NCBI RefSeq assembly: GCF_019797845.1
Contig: NZ_CP081864.1
Location: 4,464,001 to 4,528,000, forward strand
DNA length: 64,000 bases
Direction: 5' to 3'
From: Symbiopectobacterium purcellii
Lineage (GTDB): Bacteria > Pseudomonadota > Gammaproteobacteria > Enterobacterales > Enterobacteriaceae
The notes below the pieces were generated by a model that saw nothing but the letters and a program-made list of their open reading frames with translations, did not search any database and was not told the DNA's origin. Each line of letters begins with the position of its first letter. The first letter of the stretch is position 1. The translations under genes were made by a program, and so were the position numbers. Below are positions 1 through 10,052 of the stretch, in pieces.

Positions 1-93
1 ATTGCACGGCCTTGCCATCGAGACCGCCTTTTCCACTAACACTTTACTTTCTGGAGAAAGGTCAACAGCAATCAGGATATGTTTATAAGCCAT
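1..93 (-). CDS. uspA: Universal stress protein A (5' end only)
   Basis: Only the first 31 codons are present; the gene runs off the left edge. The reverse strand reads [17 protein letters not shown], the conserved first beta strand and loop of UspA, a cytoplasmic dimeric stress protein induced by growth arrest. The start is fixed by the ATG at 91-93 with a GGAG-like ribosome site just upstream. It is divergent from uspB, the same arrangement as in E. coli. Identification rests on about 30 residues plus synteny, which together are distinctive. Confidence 0.93.
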   Translation of the reverse strand, partial: MAYKHILIAVDLSPESKVLVEKAVSMARPCN

Positions 94-746
94 AATAAGC
101 TCCTTCCGTAAAGACACATTAATGGTTCAGCAGATTTTTCCGCCTGCTAATCTGATACTTAACGGCTTGGCTATAGAATACCACCCCTGCCGATTTTTGT
201 TATGTTCAGCAGATCACACCGCCACATATTTACCGCATTTTGCGCGATAACCCGCACAGCGTCCGCGCTACGTACAAGCGATTATTGCACAACGGCTCAC
301 GGGAGCGGCAATCTGACCGTAAAATTCTCGTACTCATTGATAAGTGTAGTAGAAACGGCTCCCTATCACGTCTGGATTCGCGACAATCCGCTACAAAACC
401 GGGAAAAAGAGTAGGGAAAATCGTCAAAATTATTTGATATCGGTCACTCTGTGGCAAAAATCTGTTTTCCTCTTCTACAATAACAGTGAGGGGGATATCA
501 ACGTGCCATTCGGTTGTTGAGCCTCTCATTCTGGGTGAGTCGAGCGGTGTTCCGTTGCGGTGCTTGAGGTCTTTCGATTACCGTACTGCATACCGCCCGG
601 TAGAGCAAAAGATAAGGGCGATTTACCCTTTCTTCGCCCGCTTAATAAAATCGCGTAATGAACGTGTGGCAAAACGATTCGCAGAAACGCCGTAGGATGT
701 TCACCACATCCTCGTTCTGACGAATAACATAATCCGGGAGGGGAGC
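94..746. other. Long uspA-uspB intergenic region, no gene seen
   Basis: This 650-base divergent region should carry the promoters of uspA (leftward) and uspB (rightward). Short open frames on both strands resemble no family I know and have no convincing ribosome sites. One structure stands out. The 20-mer GTTCAGCAGATTTTTCCGCC at 125-144 recurs at 204-223 with 16 of 20 bases matching, 79 bases apart on the same strand. I could not assign a -10/-35 pair with confidence. Confidence 0.6.
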
Positions 747-1082
747 ATGATCAGTACATTTGCGCTTTTCTGGGCCTTGTGCATCGTCTGTGTCATCAAC
801 ATGGCGCGCTATTATTCTTCTTTGCGCGTACTGCTGACGATCCTGCGCGATTGCGACCCGCTGTTGTACCAGTATGTGGATGGCGGAGGATTTTTCACTT
901 CCCACGGACAACCCAGTAAGCAGATTCGGCTGGTTCGCTACATTTACGCACAGCGCTATCTGGAGCACCACGATGAAGCGTTTATGCGCCGCTGTGAGCG
1001 AGTACGAGGCCAGTTTATGCTGACCTCCGCACTGTGCGGGCTGATACTGGTAAGTTTGCTGTCCATGATGATTTGGTATTGA
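747..1082 (+). CDS. uspB: Universal stress protein B
   Basis: This 111-residue inner-membrane protein has one hydrophobic helix at the N terminus (about 1-20, ending CVINMARYY) and another at the extreme C terminus (about 90-110). A soluble basic middle contains the YLEHHDEAF stretch typical of UspB. In E. coli, UspB is sigma-S dependent and needed for stationary-phase ethanol resistance. Length equals the E. coli protein. The start at 747 has a strong GGGAGGGG ribosome site. It is divergent from uspA and convergent with pitA. Confidence 0.95.
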   Translation: MISTFALFWALCIVCVINMARYYSSLRVLLTILRDCDPLLYQYVDGGGFFTSHGQPSKQIRLVRYIYAQRYLEHHDEAFMRRCERVRGQFMLTSALCGLILVSLLSMMIWY

Positions 1083-1119
1083 GCGATTGGGTACTTAACC
1101 ATGTGCAATCGAGAAATAT

Positions 1120-1147
1120 AAAAGGCGATTCTCTCGAATCGCCTTTT
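1120..1147. terminator. Bidirectional terminator between uspB and pitA
   Basis: A perfect stem GGCGATTC (1124-1131), loop TCTC, GAATCGCC (1136-1143) is flanked by an A run on the left and TTTTATT on the right. It can therefore end transcription of uspB (+) and of pitA (-), which converge here. Confidence 0.85.
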
Positions 1148-1174
1148 ATTAGGTGCAGTATCAATCCTGACGGA

Positions 1175-2701
1175 TTAAATCAATTTCAGCGCCAACCAAT
1201 ACAGCACGCCGGACATCACCAGAGAAACCGGCAGCGTAAACACCCATGCCAACAGGATGTTCTTAACCGTTTTACCCTGTACGCCGCCGCCATCCACGAT
1301 CATGGTGCCCGCGACCGCAGAGGAGAGCACATGGGTGGTGGACACCGGCATACCGGTATAGCTCGCCACACCAATTGACAGCGCCGCCGTGACCTGAGCA
1401 GACACCCCTTGCGCGTAGGTCATGCCACGTTTACCGATCTTCTCGCCGATAGTAACCGCGACGCGACGCCAGCCCACCATAGTGCCCAATGAGAGCGCCA
1501 ATGCGACGGCAACGATAATCCATAACGGCGCGTACTCAACGGTTTTCAGCATATCCTGACGCAGGTTGTTCAGATAGCGGCGGTCTTCCGACGTGGTTTC
1601 CGGCAATTTTGCCACCTTGTCCATGGTATCCGCGATGCACATCAGTAAGCGACGCACGCGACCGCGATCCTCGGCATTCAACTGATCATAACTCTTCAGG
1701 TTATTCAGCAGGCCCAGTGAACGTTCGATGGCGATCATCACGCGCGAACTGTCGCAGTGGAACTCTTTAACGCCATTATCAGGCAACACCGTTTCTGTCG
1801 CCGGTACCGGCGTAGAGAGGTCGATAACATGTTTGAGCGCATCGCCGTGCTGCTGATAGAACTCCTGCAAATTGACAACCGCATCACGCGTGCGGCTGAT
1901 CTCATAGCCAGAAGCGCTCATGTTGACAACAAAGCCAGCAGGCGCAACGCCAATCAGCACCAGCATAATCAGGCCAATACCTTTCTGACCATCGTTAGCG
2001 CCGTGGGAGAAGCTGACGCCAATAGCGGAGATAATCAGCGCTGTACGCGTCCAGAACGGCGGCTTACGTTTGCCATCCAGCTTTTCACGATCGGCTGGCG
2101 TTAAGTGAACGCGTTTACGTTTCTTGTTGCTATTCCAAAAGCGCAACAGCACAAACAACACCAAGCCCGCGACCACCATCCCCACAATCGGAGACAGAAT
2201 CAGTGACAGGAAAATACTGATCATTTTGGGAACGTTGAGCGCATCCACGACAGAGGTGTCGGTGAGCAGGGCGTTGGTCAAACCAATCCCGATGATAGAA
2301 CCAATCAAGGTGTGGGAACTGGAGGCCGGCAAGCCAAAGTACCAGGTGCCCAGGTTCCAGATAATCGCCGCCAGCAGCATGGAGAACACCATGGCCAGGC
2401 CGTGCGCAGAACTGACGTTAAGCAGCAAATCAGTGGGCAGCAAATGCACGATGGCATAAGCCACGCTCAACCCACCTAGCATCACGCCGAAAAAGTTAAA
2501 CAGTCCGGCCATGACAACCGCATATTCCGCCCGCATCGCGCGCGTATATATAACGGTGGCAACAGCATTCGCCGTATCGTGAAAGCCGTTTATGGCTTCA
2601 TAGAACAGAACAAATACCAGTGCCAAAATCAGCATCAGACCGGTATGAAAATCAACCCCGGTAAATAAATGTAGCATAAGCGTTAGGCCATTTGTGGTCA
2701 T
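1175..2701 (-). CDS. pitA: Low-affinity inorganic phosphate transporter, Pit family
   Basis: This 508-residue polytopic inner-membrane carrier belongs to PiT (PF01384), which imports metal-phosphate complexes by proton symport. The two PiT signatures are visible: [19 protein letters not shown] near residue 40, and [12 protein letters not shown] after the first helix bundle. [16 protein letters not shown] follows in the C-terminal bundle. A soluble loop of about 100 residues separates the bundles. The upstream ATG at 2701 has no clear ribosome site. The ATG at 2677 (MLHLFTG) matches the E. coli start and would give 500 residues. The uspB-pitA-yhiN order is conserved. Confidence 0.96.
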   Translation of the reverse strand: MTTNGLTLMLHLFTGVDFHTGLMLILALVFVLFYEAINGFHDTANAVATVIYTRAMRAEYAVVMAGLFNFFGVMLGGLSVAYAIVHLLPTDLLLNVSSAHGLAMVFSMLLAAIIWNLGTWYFGLPASSSHTLIGSIIGIGLTNALLTDTSVVDALNVPKMISIFLSLILSPIVGMVVAGLVLFVLLRFWNSNKKRKRVHLTPADREKLDGKRKPPFWTRTALIISAIGVSFSHGANDGQKGIGLIMLVLIGVAPAGFVVNMSASGYEISRTRDAVVNLQEFYQQHGDALKHVIDLSTPVPATETVLPDNGVKEFHCDSSRVMIAIERSLGLLNNLKSYDQLNAEDRGRVRRLLMCIADTMDKVAKLPETTSEDRRYLNNLRQDMLKTVEYAPLWIIVAVALALSLGTMVGWRRVAVTIGEKIGKRGMTYAQGVSAQVTAALSIGVASYTGMPVSTTHVLSSAVAGTMIVDGGGVQGKTVKNILLAWVFTLPVSLVMSGVLYWLALKLI

Positions 2702-2948
2702 GAACGCGGCGCATTATCTGCGACAAGCCTAAACGGGAAAAGGAAAATATGACTTTTTTTGACGAAAAGATGACCAATTCGGCTATTGATCGGATTTATC
2801 TTAATAAAATCAAAAAAATATATATTCTTGTATAAATATACATTTTGTTACGCTGGCATCCCTTCGTGCCTGACACTACAATCAGCCGCCCGTAGGTTAT
2901 CGGGAAAAATGCTTATTTTTTATATCGCCACTGGTAGGAGAACGCACT

Positions 2949-4133
2949 GTGGAATCGTTTGATGTTGTCATTGTGGGTGCAGGGGCTGCTGGTCTGTTTT
3001 GCGCCGCCCAGGCAGGACAACGCGGATTGCGCGTTCTGCTAGTGGATAACGGTAAAAAACCGGGTCGCAAAATATTGATGTCGGGCGGTGGCCGTTGCAA
3101 TTTCACCAACATGTACGCCGAACCAGCGGCTTACCTGTCTGGAAATCCGCATTTTTGCAAATCCGCACTGGCACGTTACACCCAGTGGGATTTTATCGAT
3201 CTGGTCAATCGTTACGGTATTGCCTATCACGAGAAAACCCTTGGGCAGTTGTTCTGTGATGACAGCGCGCAGCAGATTGTGGACATGCTGATGCGCGAAT
3301 GCGAACTCGGCAACGTGCAGTTTCGTCTACGCAGTGAACTCCAGAGTATTGAACGGGCTGACTCAGCATTCACCCTCACCTTTGCCAATGGCACGCTCAC
3401 GGTTCCACAGGTGGTGATTGCCAGCGGTGGGCTTTCCATGCCGGGACTAGGCGCATCGCCCTTCGGTTATCAGGTCGCCCAACAGTTTGGCCTTAAGGTA
3501 CTGCCCACACGCGCCGCGCTGGTGCCGTTTACGCTGCATAAACCACTGTTAGAACAGATACAGACCCTGTCCGGCGTTTCCGTGCCCGTGGTGGTGACAG
3601 CAAAAAACGGTGTCAGCTTTAAAGAGAGCCTGCTGTTTACCCATCGCGGCCTTTCAGGACCCGCCATTCTGCAACTGTCGAGCTATTGGCTACCGGGTGA
3701 ATGGGTGACAATCAATCTGTTGCCACAGCACGATCTCAGCGCGCTGCTGGCCGAGCAACGTGCGGCGCACCCCAATCAGAGCCTGAAAAATACGCTGGCG
3801 CTGTGGCTGCCGAAACGCTTGGTCGAGTGCCTGCAAACCTTGGGATTAGTGCCTGAACTGTCGCTTAAGCAACTGCAATCCCCCCAGATCGCAGCACTTA
3901 CGGAAAATCTGCACGCCTGGCAAGTGCAACCCAATGGTACGGAAGGCTACCGCACCGCAGAAGTCACCTTAGGCGGTGTTGATACGCGTGAGCTATCGTC
4001 GAAAACCCTGGAGGCCAGTAACGTGCCGGGCCTCTATTTTATCGGCGAAGTGGTGGACGTGACCGGCTGGCTGGGCGGCTATAATTTCCAGTGGGCGTGG
4101 AGTTCCGCGTGGGCGTGTGCGCAGGCGTTATAG
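2949..4133 (+). CDS. yhiN: YhiN-family FAD-dependent flavoprotein (HI0933-like)
   Basis: This 394-residue cytoplasmic flavoprotein begins with a dinucleotide-binding GAGAAGLFCA at residues 10-19. The family's GRKILMSGGGRCNFTN follows near residue 40, and VDVTGWLGGYNFQWAWSSA at the C terminus closes the FAD site. The HI0933/YhiN family has no settled physiological reaction. The GTG start at 2949 has GGTAGGAG upstream. It is divergent from pitA across 247 AT-rich bases. Confidence 0.93.
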   Translation: MESFDVVIVGAGAAGLFCAAQAGQRGLRVLLVDNGKKPGRKILMSGGGRCNFTNMYAEPAAYLSGNPHFCKSALARYTQWDFIDLVNRYGIAYHEKTLGQLFCDDSAQQIVDMLMRECELGNVQFRLRSELQSIERADSAFTLTFANGTLTVPQVVIASGGLSMPGLGASPFGYQVAQQFGLKVLPTRAALVPFTLHKPLLEQIQTLSGVSVPVVVTAKNGVSFKESLLFTHRGLSGPAILQLSSYWLPGEWVTINLLPQHDLSALLAEQRAAHPNQSLKNTLALWLPKRLVECLQTLGLVPELSLKQLQSPQIAALTENLHAWQVQPNGTEGYRTAEVTLGGVDTRELSSKTLEASNVPGLYFIGEVVDVTGWLGGYNFQWAWSSAWACAQAL

Positions 4134-4287
4134 TTACTGCCAAAATAACAGCGGATTGCCCATACCCTACTCATCATACAAAGGTAATGTATAAAGCAAA
4201 ACAGCAAATTGGGACGGTGGATTCATTACGTAACTGACATTCGAATATGATTTATATCAAAAGAATACACCAACCGAGGACAGTGTC

Positions 4288-4929
4288 ATGGATGAAAAGG
4301 AAGCTCCCCAGACAGAGAGAAGTCGTGGACCCAGCACGAACAAAACAGAGCAAACACGAAAAAAAATTATCGCTGCTGCGCTGGACGTGTTCATAAACCA
4401 GGGGTTTTCTGATGCTCGTGTGGCCGATATCTGTAAGAAGGCAGGTGTGGCCAAGGGTTCAATGTATAACTACTTTCAAACAAAGGAGAGCCTTTTTGAA
4501 AGTGTATTGCAGGAGTTCATAGCAACGGCGCGCATTGAATTACAAAGTGGACACCGTCGGCAAGACGAAACGATCAAACAGTATTTAAAGCGCGTTCTTT
4601 TACCCGTCATGCAAACGCTGGAATCGTCGGGCCGCGCGCAAATAGCCAGATTGGTTATTGTTGAGAGTGACAGATTCCCCTCTCTTGCCGAGGCCTATGT
4701 TCGTGAAGTGCATCAACCGCTGATTGATGCTTTACGGCCGCTGTTGGATGTGGCTTTACAAGAGGGTGAACTAAAAAATGACGGACTTGTTCGTTATCCC
4801 CATTTGTTGCTGGCATCGAATTGGATTGGGATGATACACAATGGCATGCTGTGTGCCTCCAGCCCATTAAATCTTGGTGAATTATTTGAGATTGGGTTGG
4901 ATACTTTTTTTGATGACTCTAAAAAATAA
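4288..4929 (+). CDS. TetR/AcrR-family transcriptional regulator
   Basis: This 213-residue protein has an N-terminal TetR helix-turn-helix (about residues 24-70). It reads KIIAAALDVFINQGFSDARVADICKKAGVAKGSMYNYFQTKESLF, close to the family consensus. The C-terminal ligand domain is divergent and gives no effector. GAGGA precedes the ATG at a good distance. It lies 138 bases upstream of, and in the same direction as, a DoxX-like membrane protein gene, so control of that gene is a reasonable inference. Confidence 0.88.
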   Translation: MDEKEAPQTERSRGPSTNKTEQTRKKIIAAALDVFINQGFSDARVADICKKAGVAKGSMYNYFQTKESLFESVLQEFIATARIELQSGHRRQDETIKQYLKRVLLPVMQTLESSGRAQIARLVIVESDRFPSLAEAYVREVHQPLIDALRPLLDVALQEGELKNDGLVRYPHLLLASNWIGMIHNGMLCASSPLNLGELFEIGLDTFFDDSKK

Positions 4930-5067
4930 AATAATGTCAGTATTAATATTGCTGACACCCATTGCAGGCTAAACGGCCTTTTTCCTTCCTTATGTATCAT
5001 ATTCAACCACCGCTGTTAGCCACTCGGCAACAGCGGTAATAAAGTGTTACTTTATCAGGAGTCTAAA

Positions 5068-5973
5068 ATGGGAAGTGAAAGAGTCGGAAATAAGAAGATC
5101 ATAGAAGAACTTGAGTATGTAAAACCCAGATTCGTACCAAATATACTAATTTCAGGATTAGTCCTTTTAGCACTTCTGGTTGCAATATATTGTGGGTTTA
5201 TATCGAAACAGTTACCTGACTTTTCAGCATATTCCACTGTCTTACTCTTGCTCCTCTCTTTTATCATTTGTGTCACTGTTACGCCCAAAAACTACACCGT
5301 TGGTTTCCTTACGTCATTGTTACCTTTCGTCATTGCCTGGCGTGTTGGTGCCATGAATAACGTCACCCCCGTGATGGCGATAAGCTCAGTGGGTATGTTC
5401 TTTTTTGCTATACAATTTTTTGATTGTATGCGCAACGATCAAAAAAATTATAAAAAAGATGGCGGTCTCGGAGACATACAATGGCAAATGACGATTGTTC
5501 GCATTTATTTCGCTTTTAATGAAGTCGGGCACTGCACAGAGAAACTGTTTGCGGGGATGGGATCTTTCCAGAACCTGGAACAGGCATTCATCCGCTATGG
5601 TTTACATTCAAATACCGCTGGATATGTGATTTTTGCAGGATTATGTGAACTCGCATTAGCTATTGGCGTTGGGTTCGGATTCCTGACCCGCTTGGCGGGG
5701 CTGGGTGGATTCCTTTATATTCTCAGCGTTAATCAATTTGGCGGACATTTCTTTAATGGGTACACATGGAATATTCGTGCATCCGGCGGCCTTAGCAACG
5801 GTGGATGGGAATATATAGTGTTGTTACTGGTATTTTTCGGGAGTTTCACCCTCTCTGGCGGTGGCAAATTCTCACTGGATCACTGGTTAATTCGTCGTAA
5901 CCTGATGCCTTCATTTCTTATCCCGCTATGCCTGAGTAAGGCAGCTCGGGAAGACGCCATGGCGAAAAAATAA
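5068..5973 (+). CDS. DoxX-like integral membrane protein
   Basis: This is a 301-residue membrane protein. Hydrophobic segments occur near residues 25-45, 50-70 and 75-90, and the C-terminal half reads like the DoxX family (IVRIYFAFNEVGHCTEKLFAG, then four helices to residue 275). DoxX relatives are small quinone- or thiosulfate-linked membrane subunits. The specific role is unknown. I chose ATG 5068 over an upstream GTG (5044) because AGGAG at 5057-5061 is correctly spaced for it. A TetR gene lies directly upstream. Confidence 0.75.
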   Translation: MGSERVGNKKIIEELEYVKPRFVPNILISGLVLLALLVAIYCGFISKQLPDFSAYSTVLLLLLSFIICVTVTPKNYTVGFLTSLLPFVIAWRVGAMNNVTPVMAISSVGMFFFAIQFFDCMRNDQKNYKKDGGLGDIQWQMTIVRIYFAFNEVGHCTEKLFAGMGSFQNLEQAFIRYGLHSNTAGYVIFAGLCELALAIGVGFGFLTRLAGLGGFLYILSVNQFGGHFFNGYTWNIRASGGLSNGGWEYIVLLLVFFGSFTLSGGGKFSLDHWLIRRNLMPSFLIPLCLSKAAREDAMAKK

Positions 5974-5980
5974 TTCGCGC

Positions 5981-6001
5981 CCCCGCTCGTCATGAGCGGG
6001 G
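5981..6001. terminator. Hairpin between convergent DoxX-like and EamA genes
   Basis: CCCCGCTC (5981-5988), a five-base loop and GAGCGGGG (5994-6001) form a perfect 8-bp GC-rich stem between two convergent genes. There is no long T run, so it may work weakly or act as an mRNA end-stabiliser. Confidence 0.6.
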
Positions 6002-6037
6002 TATCTTGCAACCTTCGCTGAATTACTACTCCGCCGT

Positions 6038-6937
6038 TTATTGGTGCAGTTTCCCCTTGGCATCCATGGCAATCAGCAGCACGGATGAAAGGATAAGCAG
6101 CGTGCCAAGCCAATCCGGCAGCGTAAACGTAATGCCCAACAGCAACAAGGATAGCACTGCGCTGGTCAGCGGCTCCGCGCAGCTAAGAATGCTGGCCTTC
6201 TGGCCGCCAATCAGCGATGCGCCCTTGAGATACAGGCTAAACGTCACGGCAGTGCCCACGATAATCAGATAGAAGAAGGCAAACAGACCCAGACCGTTAA
6301 CTGCAATGTTCTCTTCCGGCAGCAGGAAGAACGGCATCATCGATACCCCTGCAATAAACATGCTCCACCCCACCACCAGCAACGTGCCGTGTCGGGATAT
6401 CAGGCCCGAGGAGTAGGTAGAATAAAAAGCGGCAGCAAAGGCGGAAGCAATCCCCCAGATCAACGCCGCAGGCGAGATCGACAGCGACGTCGGATTACCG
6501 TGCGTCACCAGCAAAAAAGTGCCCGCCAGCGAAGTGAGTATTGCGGCACACACAAACATACCCGGCAACTTTTTCCGCGTCAGCGCAAACCAGGTGACAA
6601 TCACCGTTGGGGAGAGAAACTGAAGGATAGTCCCGGTTGCCGCGTTTGATTTTTCAATCGTGACCAAAAAGGTAAACTGCACCGTCAGCGTACCGCACAG
6701 ACTGAAAATAAAGAGCTTGGTGGCCTCTTTCTTCTCGCTGAACACGCTAAAAACCGGCTGGCCTTGCAAGAAACCGAGCATTAACAGAATGATGCCGGAA
6801 AACAGCAGGCGCGACATCGTCAACCAACCGGCGGAAATATGCAGGTGCTCCATCAAGTATTGAGCACAAACACCAGAACTGCCCCACAGAATGGAGGCGA
6901 TTAACACGTATAACATGCCTTGTTTGGCAAGACTCAT
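6038..6937 (-). CDS. EamA/DMT-superfamily membrane exporter
   Basis: This 299-residue protein has ten predicted helices in two repeated EamA domains of about 135 residues each. The first begins [19 protein letters not shown] and the second begins [19 protein letters not shown]. Such carriers export amino acids or other small metabolites. It resembles YicL/YwfM-type proteins, but the substrate cannot be read from sequence. The start at 6937 (MSLAKQG) is preferred over the longer frame from 6976 because GAGG lies 7 bases upstream. Confidence 0.87.
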   Translation of the reverse strand: MSLAKQGMLYVLIASILWGSSGVCAQYLMEHLHISAGWLTMSRLLFSGIILLMLGFLQGQPVFSVFSEKKEATKLFIFSLCGTLTVQFTFLVTIEKSNAATGTILQFLSPTVIVTWFALTRKKLPGMFVCAAILTSLAGTFLLVTHGNPTSLSISPAALIWGIASAFAAAFYSTYSSGLISRHGTLLVVGWSMFIAGVSMMPFFLLPEENIAVNGLGLFAFFYLIIVGTAVTFSLYLKGASLIGGQKASILSCAEPLTSAVLSLLLLGITFTLPDWLGTLLILSSVLLIAMDAKGKLHQ

Positions 6938-7043
6938 CACAACCTCATGGCGGAATAAAACGGAGTAAGGCGACACCCATTAATCACGTCCACAGCACGC
7001 AACCAATACGCTATCGCCCTATGCCCTACACCATAACAGAAAA

Positions 7044-7244
7044 TATACCCTAAATAATTCAAGTTGCAGGAAGGCGGCAAGTGAATGACAAATCTGTCTG
7101 GAACAGATTTGAACAGCGCTTGCGCTGGCCCACAGGGTGAATCTCAGGGATGAGATTCATTCATCCCCAGAAGCTTACTCAGGTAAGTGACTGGGGTGAG
7201 TGAACGCAGCCAACACACCTGCAACGTGAAGCATGACGGGTATA
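7044..7244. repeat. ERIC repeat, long form (copy 1)
   Basis: The terminal inverted ends TATACCC (7044-7050) and GGGTATA (7238-7244) bound a 201-bp element. Its right part contains the classic ERIC core, TCATCCCCAGAAGCTTAC followed by GTAAGTGACTGGGGTGAG. It is longer than the usual 127 bp because about 70 extra bases sit in the left half, including GCGCTTGCGCTGGCCC. A second copy at 36167-36362 carries the same kind of insert. It fills the 356-base gap between the EamA and norW genes, so it may be transcribed as part of the norVW 3' untranslated region. Confidence 0.88.
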
Positions 7245-7293
7245 GACGGCCTTTTCGATAAGTCAGCCTAAAAAATCATACCCATACACCAGG

Positions 7294-8421
7294 TTATAGT
7301 GCTTTTAGCAATGCGAATGCCTCTTTCATCCGATCTTCGCTCACCACAAAGGCGCGCAGCTGCCCCTCAGCATCCATACCCTGTGCCACCATGCCCTCCG
7401 GCGCAGTGGCAATCTGCCAGCGTAAGTCACCGCGGCCCGATTCTCCGGCCAGATGTAACGGCAGCGCCAGCGTTTTTACCTTCACCAGCATGGCGGGCAG
7501 TGCGAGCGCGGTGCTAACGCCAAGCAGCGTTTTCGCCAGTGCGATAGCGCTTAGCTGGATCGGTTGCAGAAAGGGGCGTACTTGCCCTGCAATCTCGGCG
7601 CAGTCGCCTAACGCATAGATATCTGCCTGGCTGGTTTGCAGCGTGCTGTCTACCACCACGCCGCGTCGGGTGACAATCCCGGCGCGTTGCGCCAGCGTTG
7701 TTTCCGGGCACAGGCCGGTCGCGGCCACCACCACATCCACGTCACTGATGCGATCGCCATCGAATCGGGCACGAATGCCTTTCTCAGTCTGTTCCAGCGA
7801 TTGCAGTTTTGCTTTCAACAACAGATGCGTTCCCATATCGACCAGACAGTGTTGCAGGCGGCCACTCACCTCCGGCGGCAACAACGTCGGCAACACGCTG
7901 GCAGCGCAATCAGCCAGCGTAACCGCCTTACCGGCACGGCAAAAATCCATCGCCAACTCGGTACCAATCAGCCCTGCGCCGACCACCAACACCCGCCGCG
8001 CATCCTGCAACTGCGCTTCACACGCACGGTATTCTTGCTGGCTGTTCAACGTCAGCATCAGCTCATGCCCCGGAACCGAAGGCACCGATGCGGAGGCCCC
8101 CGTTGCCAGTACCAGCTTGTCGTAGCACCATTCGCTGTCGTGACTTTTTACGCGATGCTGTGCGACATCGATGTCGGTGATCCGGGTATTTGGGTAGAGC
8201 CGTAGCTGATATTGCTCAGCAAACGCCCCCATCGACTGGCGCGTCAGATCGTCGGCGCATTGCCCTTGGCTTATCACATGGCTGAGATCGGGCTTGTTAT
8301 ATTCATCCATGCTGTCAGCAGCAATCAACGACAGCGGGATCGCCGTATCCTGCTTGCGAATATGCTTCACCAATTGGCGCGCCGCGAAGCCTGATCCGAT
8401 AATAACGATACCGTGACTCAT
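7294..8421 (-). CDS. norW: NADH:flavorubredoxin reductase
   Basis: This 375-residue cytoplasmic FAD protein passes electrons from NADH to the rubredoxin domain of NorV. The FAD motif [21 protein letters not shown] lies at residues 4-24. The NAD-binding [17 protein letters not shown] is near 145. The second FAD contact, [11 protein letters not shown], is near 275. Length matches E. coli NorW (377). Its start codon overlaps the norV stop by 4 bases, so the two are translationally coupled in one operon. Confidence 0.95.
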   Translation of the reverse strand: MSHGIVIIGSGFAARQLVKHIRKQDTAIPLSLIAADSMDEYNKPDLSHVISQGQCADDLTRQSMGAFAEQYQLRLYPNTRITDIDVAQHRVKSHDSEWCYDKLVLATGASASVPSVPGHELMLTLNSQQEYRACEAQLQDARRVLVVGAGLIGTELAMDFCRAGKAVTLADCAASVLPTLLPPEVSGRLQHCLVDMGTHLLLKAKLQSLEQTEKGIRARFDGDRISDVDVVVAATGLCPETTLAQRAGIVTRRGVVVDSTLQTSQADIYALGDCAEIAGQVRPFLQPIQLSAIALAKTLLGVSTALALPAMLVKVKTLALPLHLAGESGRGDLRWQIATAPEGMVAQGMDAEGQLRAFVVSEDRMKEAFALLKAL

Positions 8422-9863
8422 ACAGCCTCCACCGCCAGTTCATCAAATACCGCCTTACCCAGGGAACATTCCGGGCACAGGAAACTGTCTGGCACCTGGC
8501 TCCACGGCGTTCCGGGTGCCACATCCTGCATCGGCTCACCGCGTGCCGGGTCATACACCCACTGGCAAACGCTGCACTGCATCTGTGGCCCCAGATCGGC
8601 AGCCGCGTTGTCAGCACAAGCGCAGGCGTCCGGTTGCGACGTTGCGCGCACCGCTTCTGGCAACGGTGAGAGTGCCCACTGGCGACCAATTTCACGCCCG
8701 TGCTCACGGCACATTTCCAGCGCATCGATATCGGGACGCCATTTAGCCTTCAACGCAAGGGTGGTTTCGAAACCGGCATCCATCAAACGCGTTTGCACGC
8801 GATCGACCGCGCCGCCGTTCCAGCCATAGCTGCCGAAAGCAGACGCTTTTTTGTTACGAAAACGCAGCCCTGTCAGCTCCTCCAACATGCCCGCCACTTT
8901 GGGCATCATAACGTTGTTCATGGTGGACGATCCCACCAGAACCCCCTTGGAGCGGAACACGTTAGTCAGAATATCGTTTTTATCACTGCGCGAAATATTG
9001 AAAATTTTCACTGCAACACGCGGATCAACGTCGTTGATGCCCTGTGCGATAGCGTCCGCCATCATGCGCGTATTGTTGGACATGGTGTCGTAGAAGATAG
9101 TGATGCGATCTTCCTGATAATCCGCCGCCCACTTCAGGTACAACTCCACGATTTGCGTCGGGTTGTCACGCCACACCACACCGTGTGAGGTAGCAATCAT
9201 ATCAACTGGCAGATTAAAGCCGAGGATCTCCGTGATTTTCGGCGTCACCAGTCGGCTGAACGGCGTCAGGATGTTGGCGTAGTAGCGCTGGCACTGCTCA
9301 AACAGTTCGGTCTGGTCAACTTCGTCGTTAAACAGACGCTCATCGCAGTAGTGCTGACCGAATGCGTCGTTACTGAACAGCACCGCATCGCCCGTCATGT
9401 AGGTCATCATGCTATCCGGCCAATGCAGCATCGGCGTTTCCACAAACACCAACTGTTTACCATTGCCAATATCCAGGGTGTCGCCGGTTTTCACCACGTG
9501 GAAGTGCCATTCCGGGTGATGGTGATGACCATTAATCGAATCAATAGCATTGGCGGTGCAGTAGATAGGCGTATTGGGAATCTGCGACATCAGCTCGGTT
9601 AACGCGCCCGCATGGTCCTCTTCTGCATGGTTGATAATGATGTAATCAATCTGCGCCAGATCGATTTCTGTGCGCAGGTTCTGGACGAAATCACGGCTGA
9701 ACTTGTGATCCACCGTGTCAATAAGCACGTTTTTCTCTTCGCGAATCAGGTAACTGTTATAGCTGCTGCCGCGCAAGGTTTTGTATTCGGTGCCGTGAAA
9801 ATCGCGCACTTCCCAATCACGCAGTCCTACCCAATGGATGTTGTTCTTTACATGAATAGCCAT
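8418..9863 (-). CDS. norV: Anaerobic nitric oxide reductase flavorubredoxin
   Basis: This 481-residue cytoplasmic enzyme reduces NO to N2O. The N-terminal beta-lactamase-like di-iron domain carries the ligand motif H79-x-E81-x-D83-H84 (NHAEEDHAG). A flavodoxin domain (about 255-395) starts [21 protein letters not shown]-terminal rubredoxin (about 425-470) has two CxxC knuckles (CSVC and CPEC) for one iron. It is the first gene of norVW, divergent from norR. A sigma-54-like promoter and three NorR sites lie in between. All catalytic ligands seem intact. Confidence 0.97.
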   Translation of the reverse strand: MAIHVKNNIHWVGLRDWEVRDFHGTEYKTLRGSSYNSYLIREEKNVLIDTVDHKFSRDFVQNLRTEIDLAQIDYIIINHAEEDHAGALTELMSQIPNTPIYCTANAIDSINGHHHHPEWHFHVVKTGDTLDIGNGKQLVFVETPMLHWPDSMMTYMTGDAVLFSNDAFGQHYCDERLFNDEVDQTELFEQCQRYYANILTPFSRLVTPKITEILGFNLPVDMIATSHGVVWRDNPTQIVELYLKWAADYQEDRITIFYDTMSNNTRMMADAIAQGINDVDPRVAVKIFNISRSDKNDILTNVFRSKGVLVGSSTMNNVMMPKVAGMLEELTGLRFRNKKASAFGSYGWNGGAVDRVQTRLMDAGFETTLALKAKWRPDIDALEMCREHGREIGRQWALSPLPEAVRATSQPDACACADNAAADLGPQMQCSVCQWVYDPARGEPMQDVAPGTPWSQVPDSFLCPECSLGKAVFDELAVEAV

Positions 9864-9909
9864 ATCAACCTCAAATTATGCGGTAATGCGAATAAGATAG
9901 TTGGGCTAT

Positions 9910-9925
9910 ATCAATTGGCATGCCA
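9910..9925 (-). promoter_or_regulatory. Candidate sigma-54 promoter of norVW
   Basis: On the minus strand TGGCATGCCAATTGAT matches the -24/-12 pattern (TGGCAY, 5 bases, TTGCW), with the -24 element perfect and one mismatch in the -12 element (TTGA for TTGC). It lies about 50 bases upstream of norV. NorVW in E. coli is sigma-54 dependent, and NorR here has the sigma-54 contact motif. Confidence 0.6.
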
Positions 9926-9980
9926 TGTTTTTAATTTAATGTTTTTAAAAAGATTTATCACATTATCTAAAAATAAACAT

Positions 9981-10036
9981 GTCATAATGACTATACTTAT
10001 TATGGTCATTATGACACTATTTATTGTCAATTTGAC
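9981..10036. promoter_or_regulatory. Three NorR enhancer sites
   Basis: Three 11-mers of form GTCA-N3-TGAC occur in a row: GTCATAATGAC (9981-9991), GTCATTATGAC (10005-10015) and GTCAATTTGAC (10026-10036). Starts are 24 and 21 bases apart, about two helical turns each. They fit the GT-N7-AC core known for NorR, and three tandem sites are also what the E. coli norVW promoter has. The last site lies 16 bases before norR, so NorR binding probably represses its own gene as well. Confidence 0.88.
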
Positions 10037-10052
10037 TATCGGGGGGGTAGCC

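Noticed and set aside
9612..10052. N-terminal extension of NorR
   Set aside because: It overlaps norV antisense and crosses the NorR sites; ATG 10053 gives the canonical start and E. coli length.
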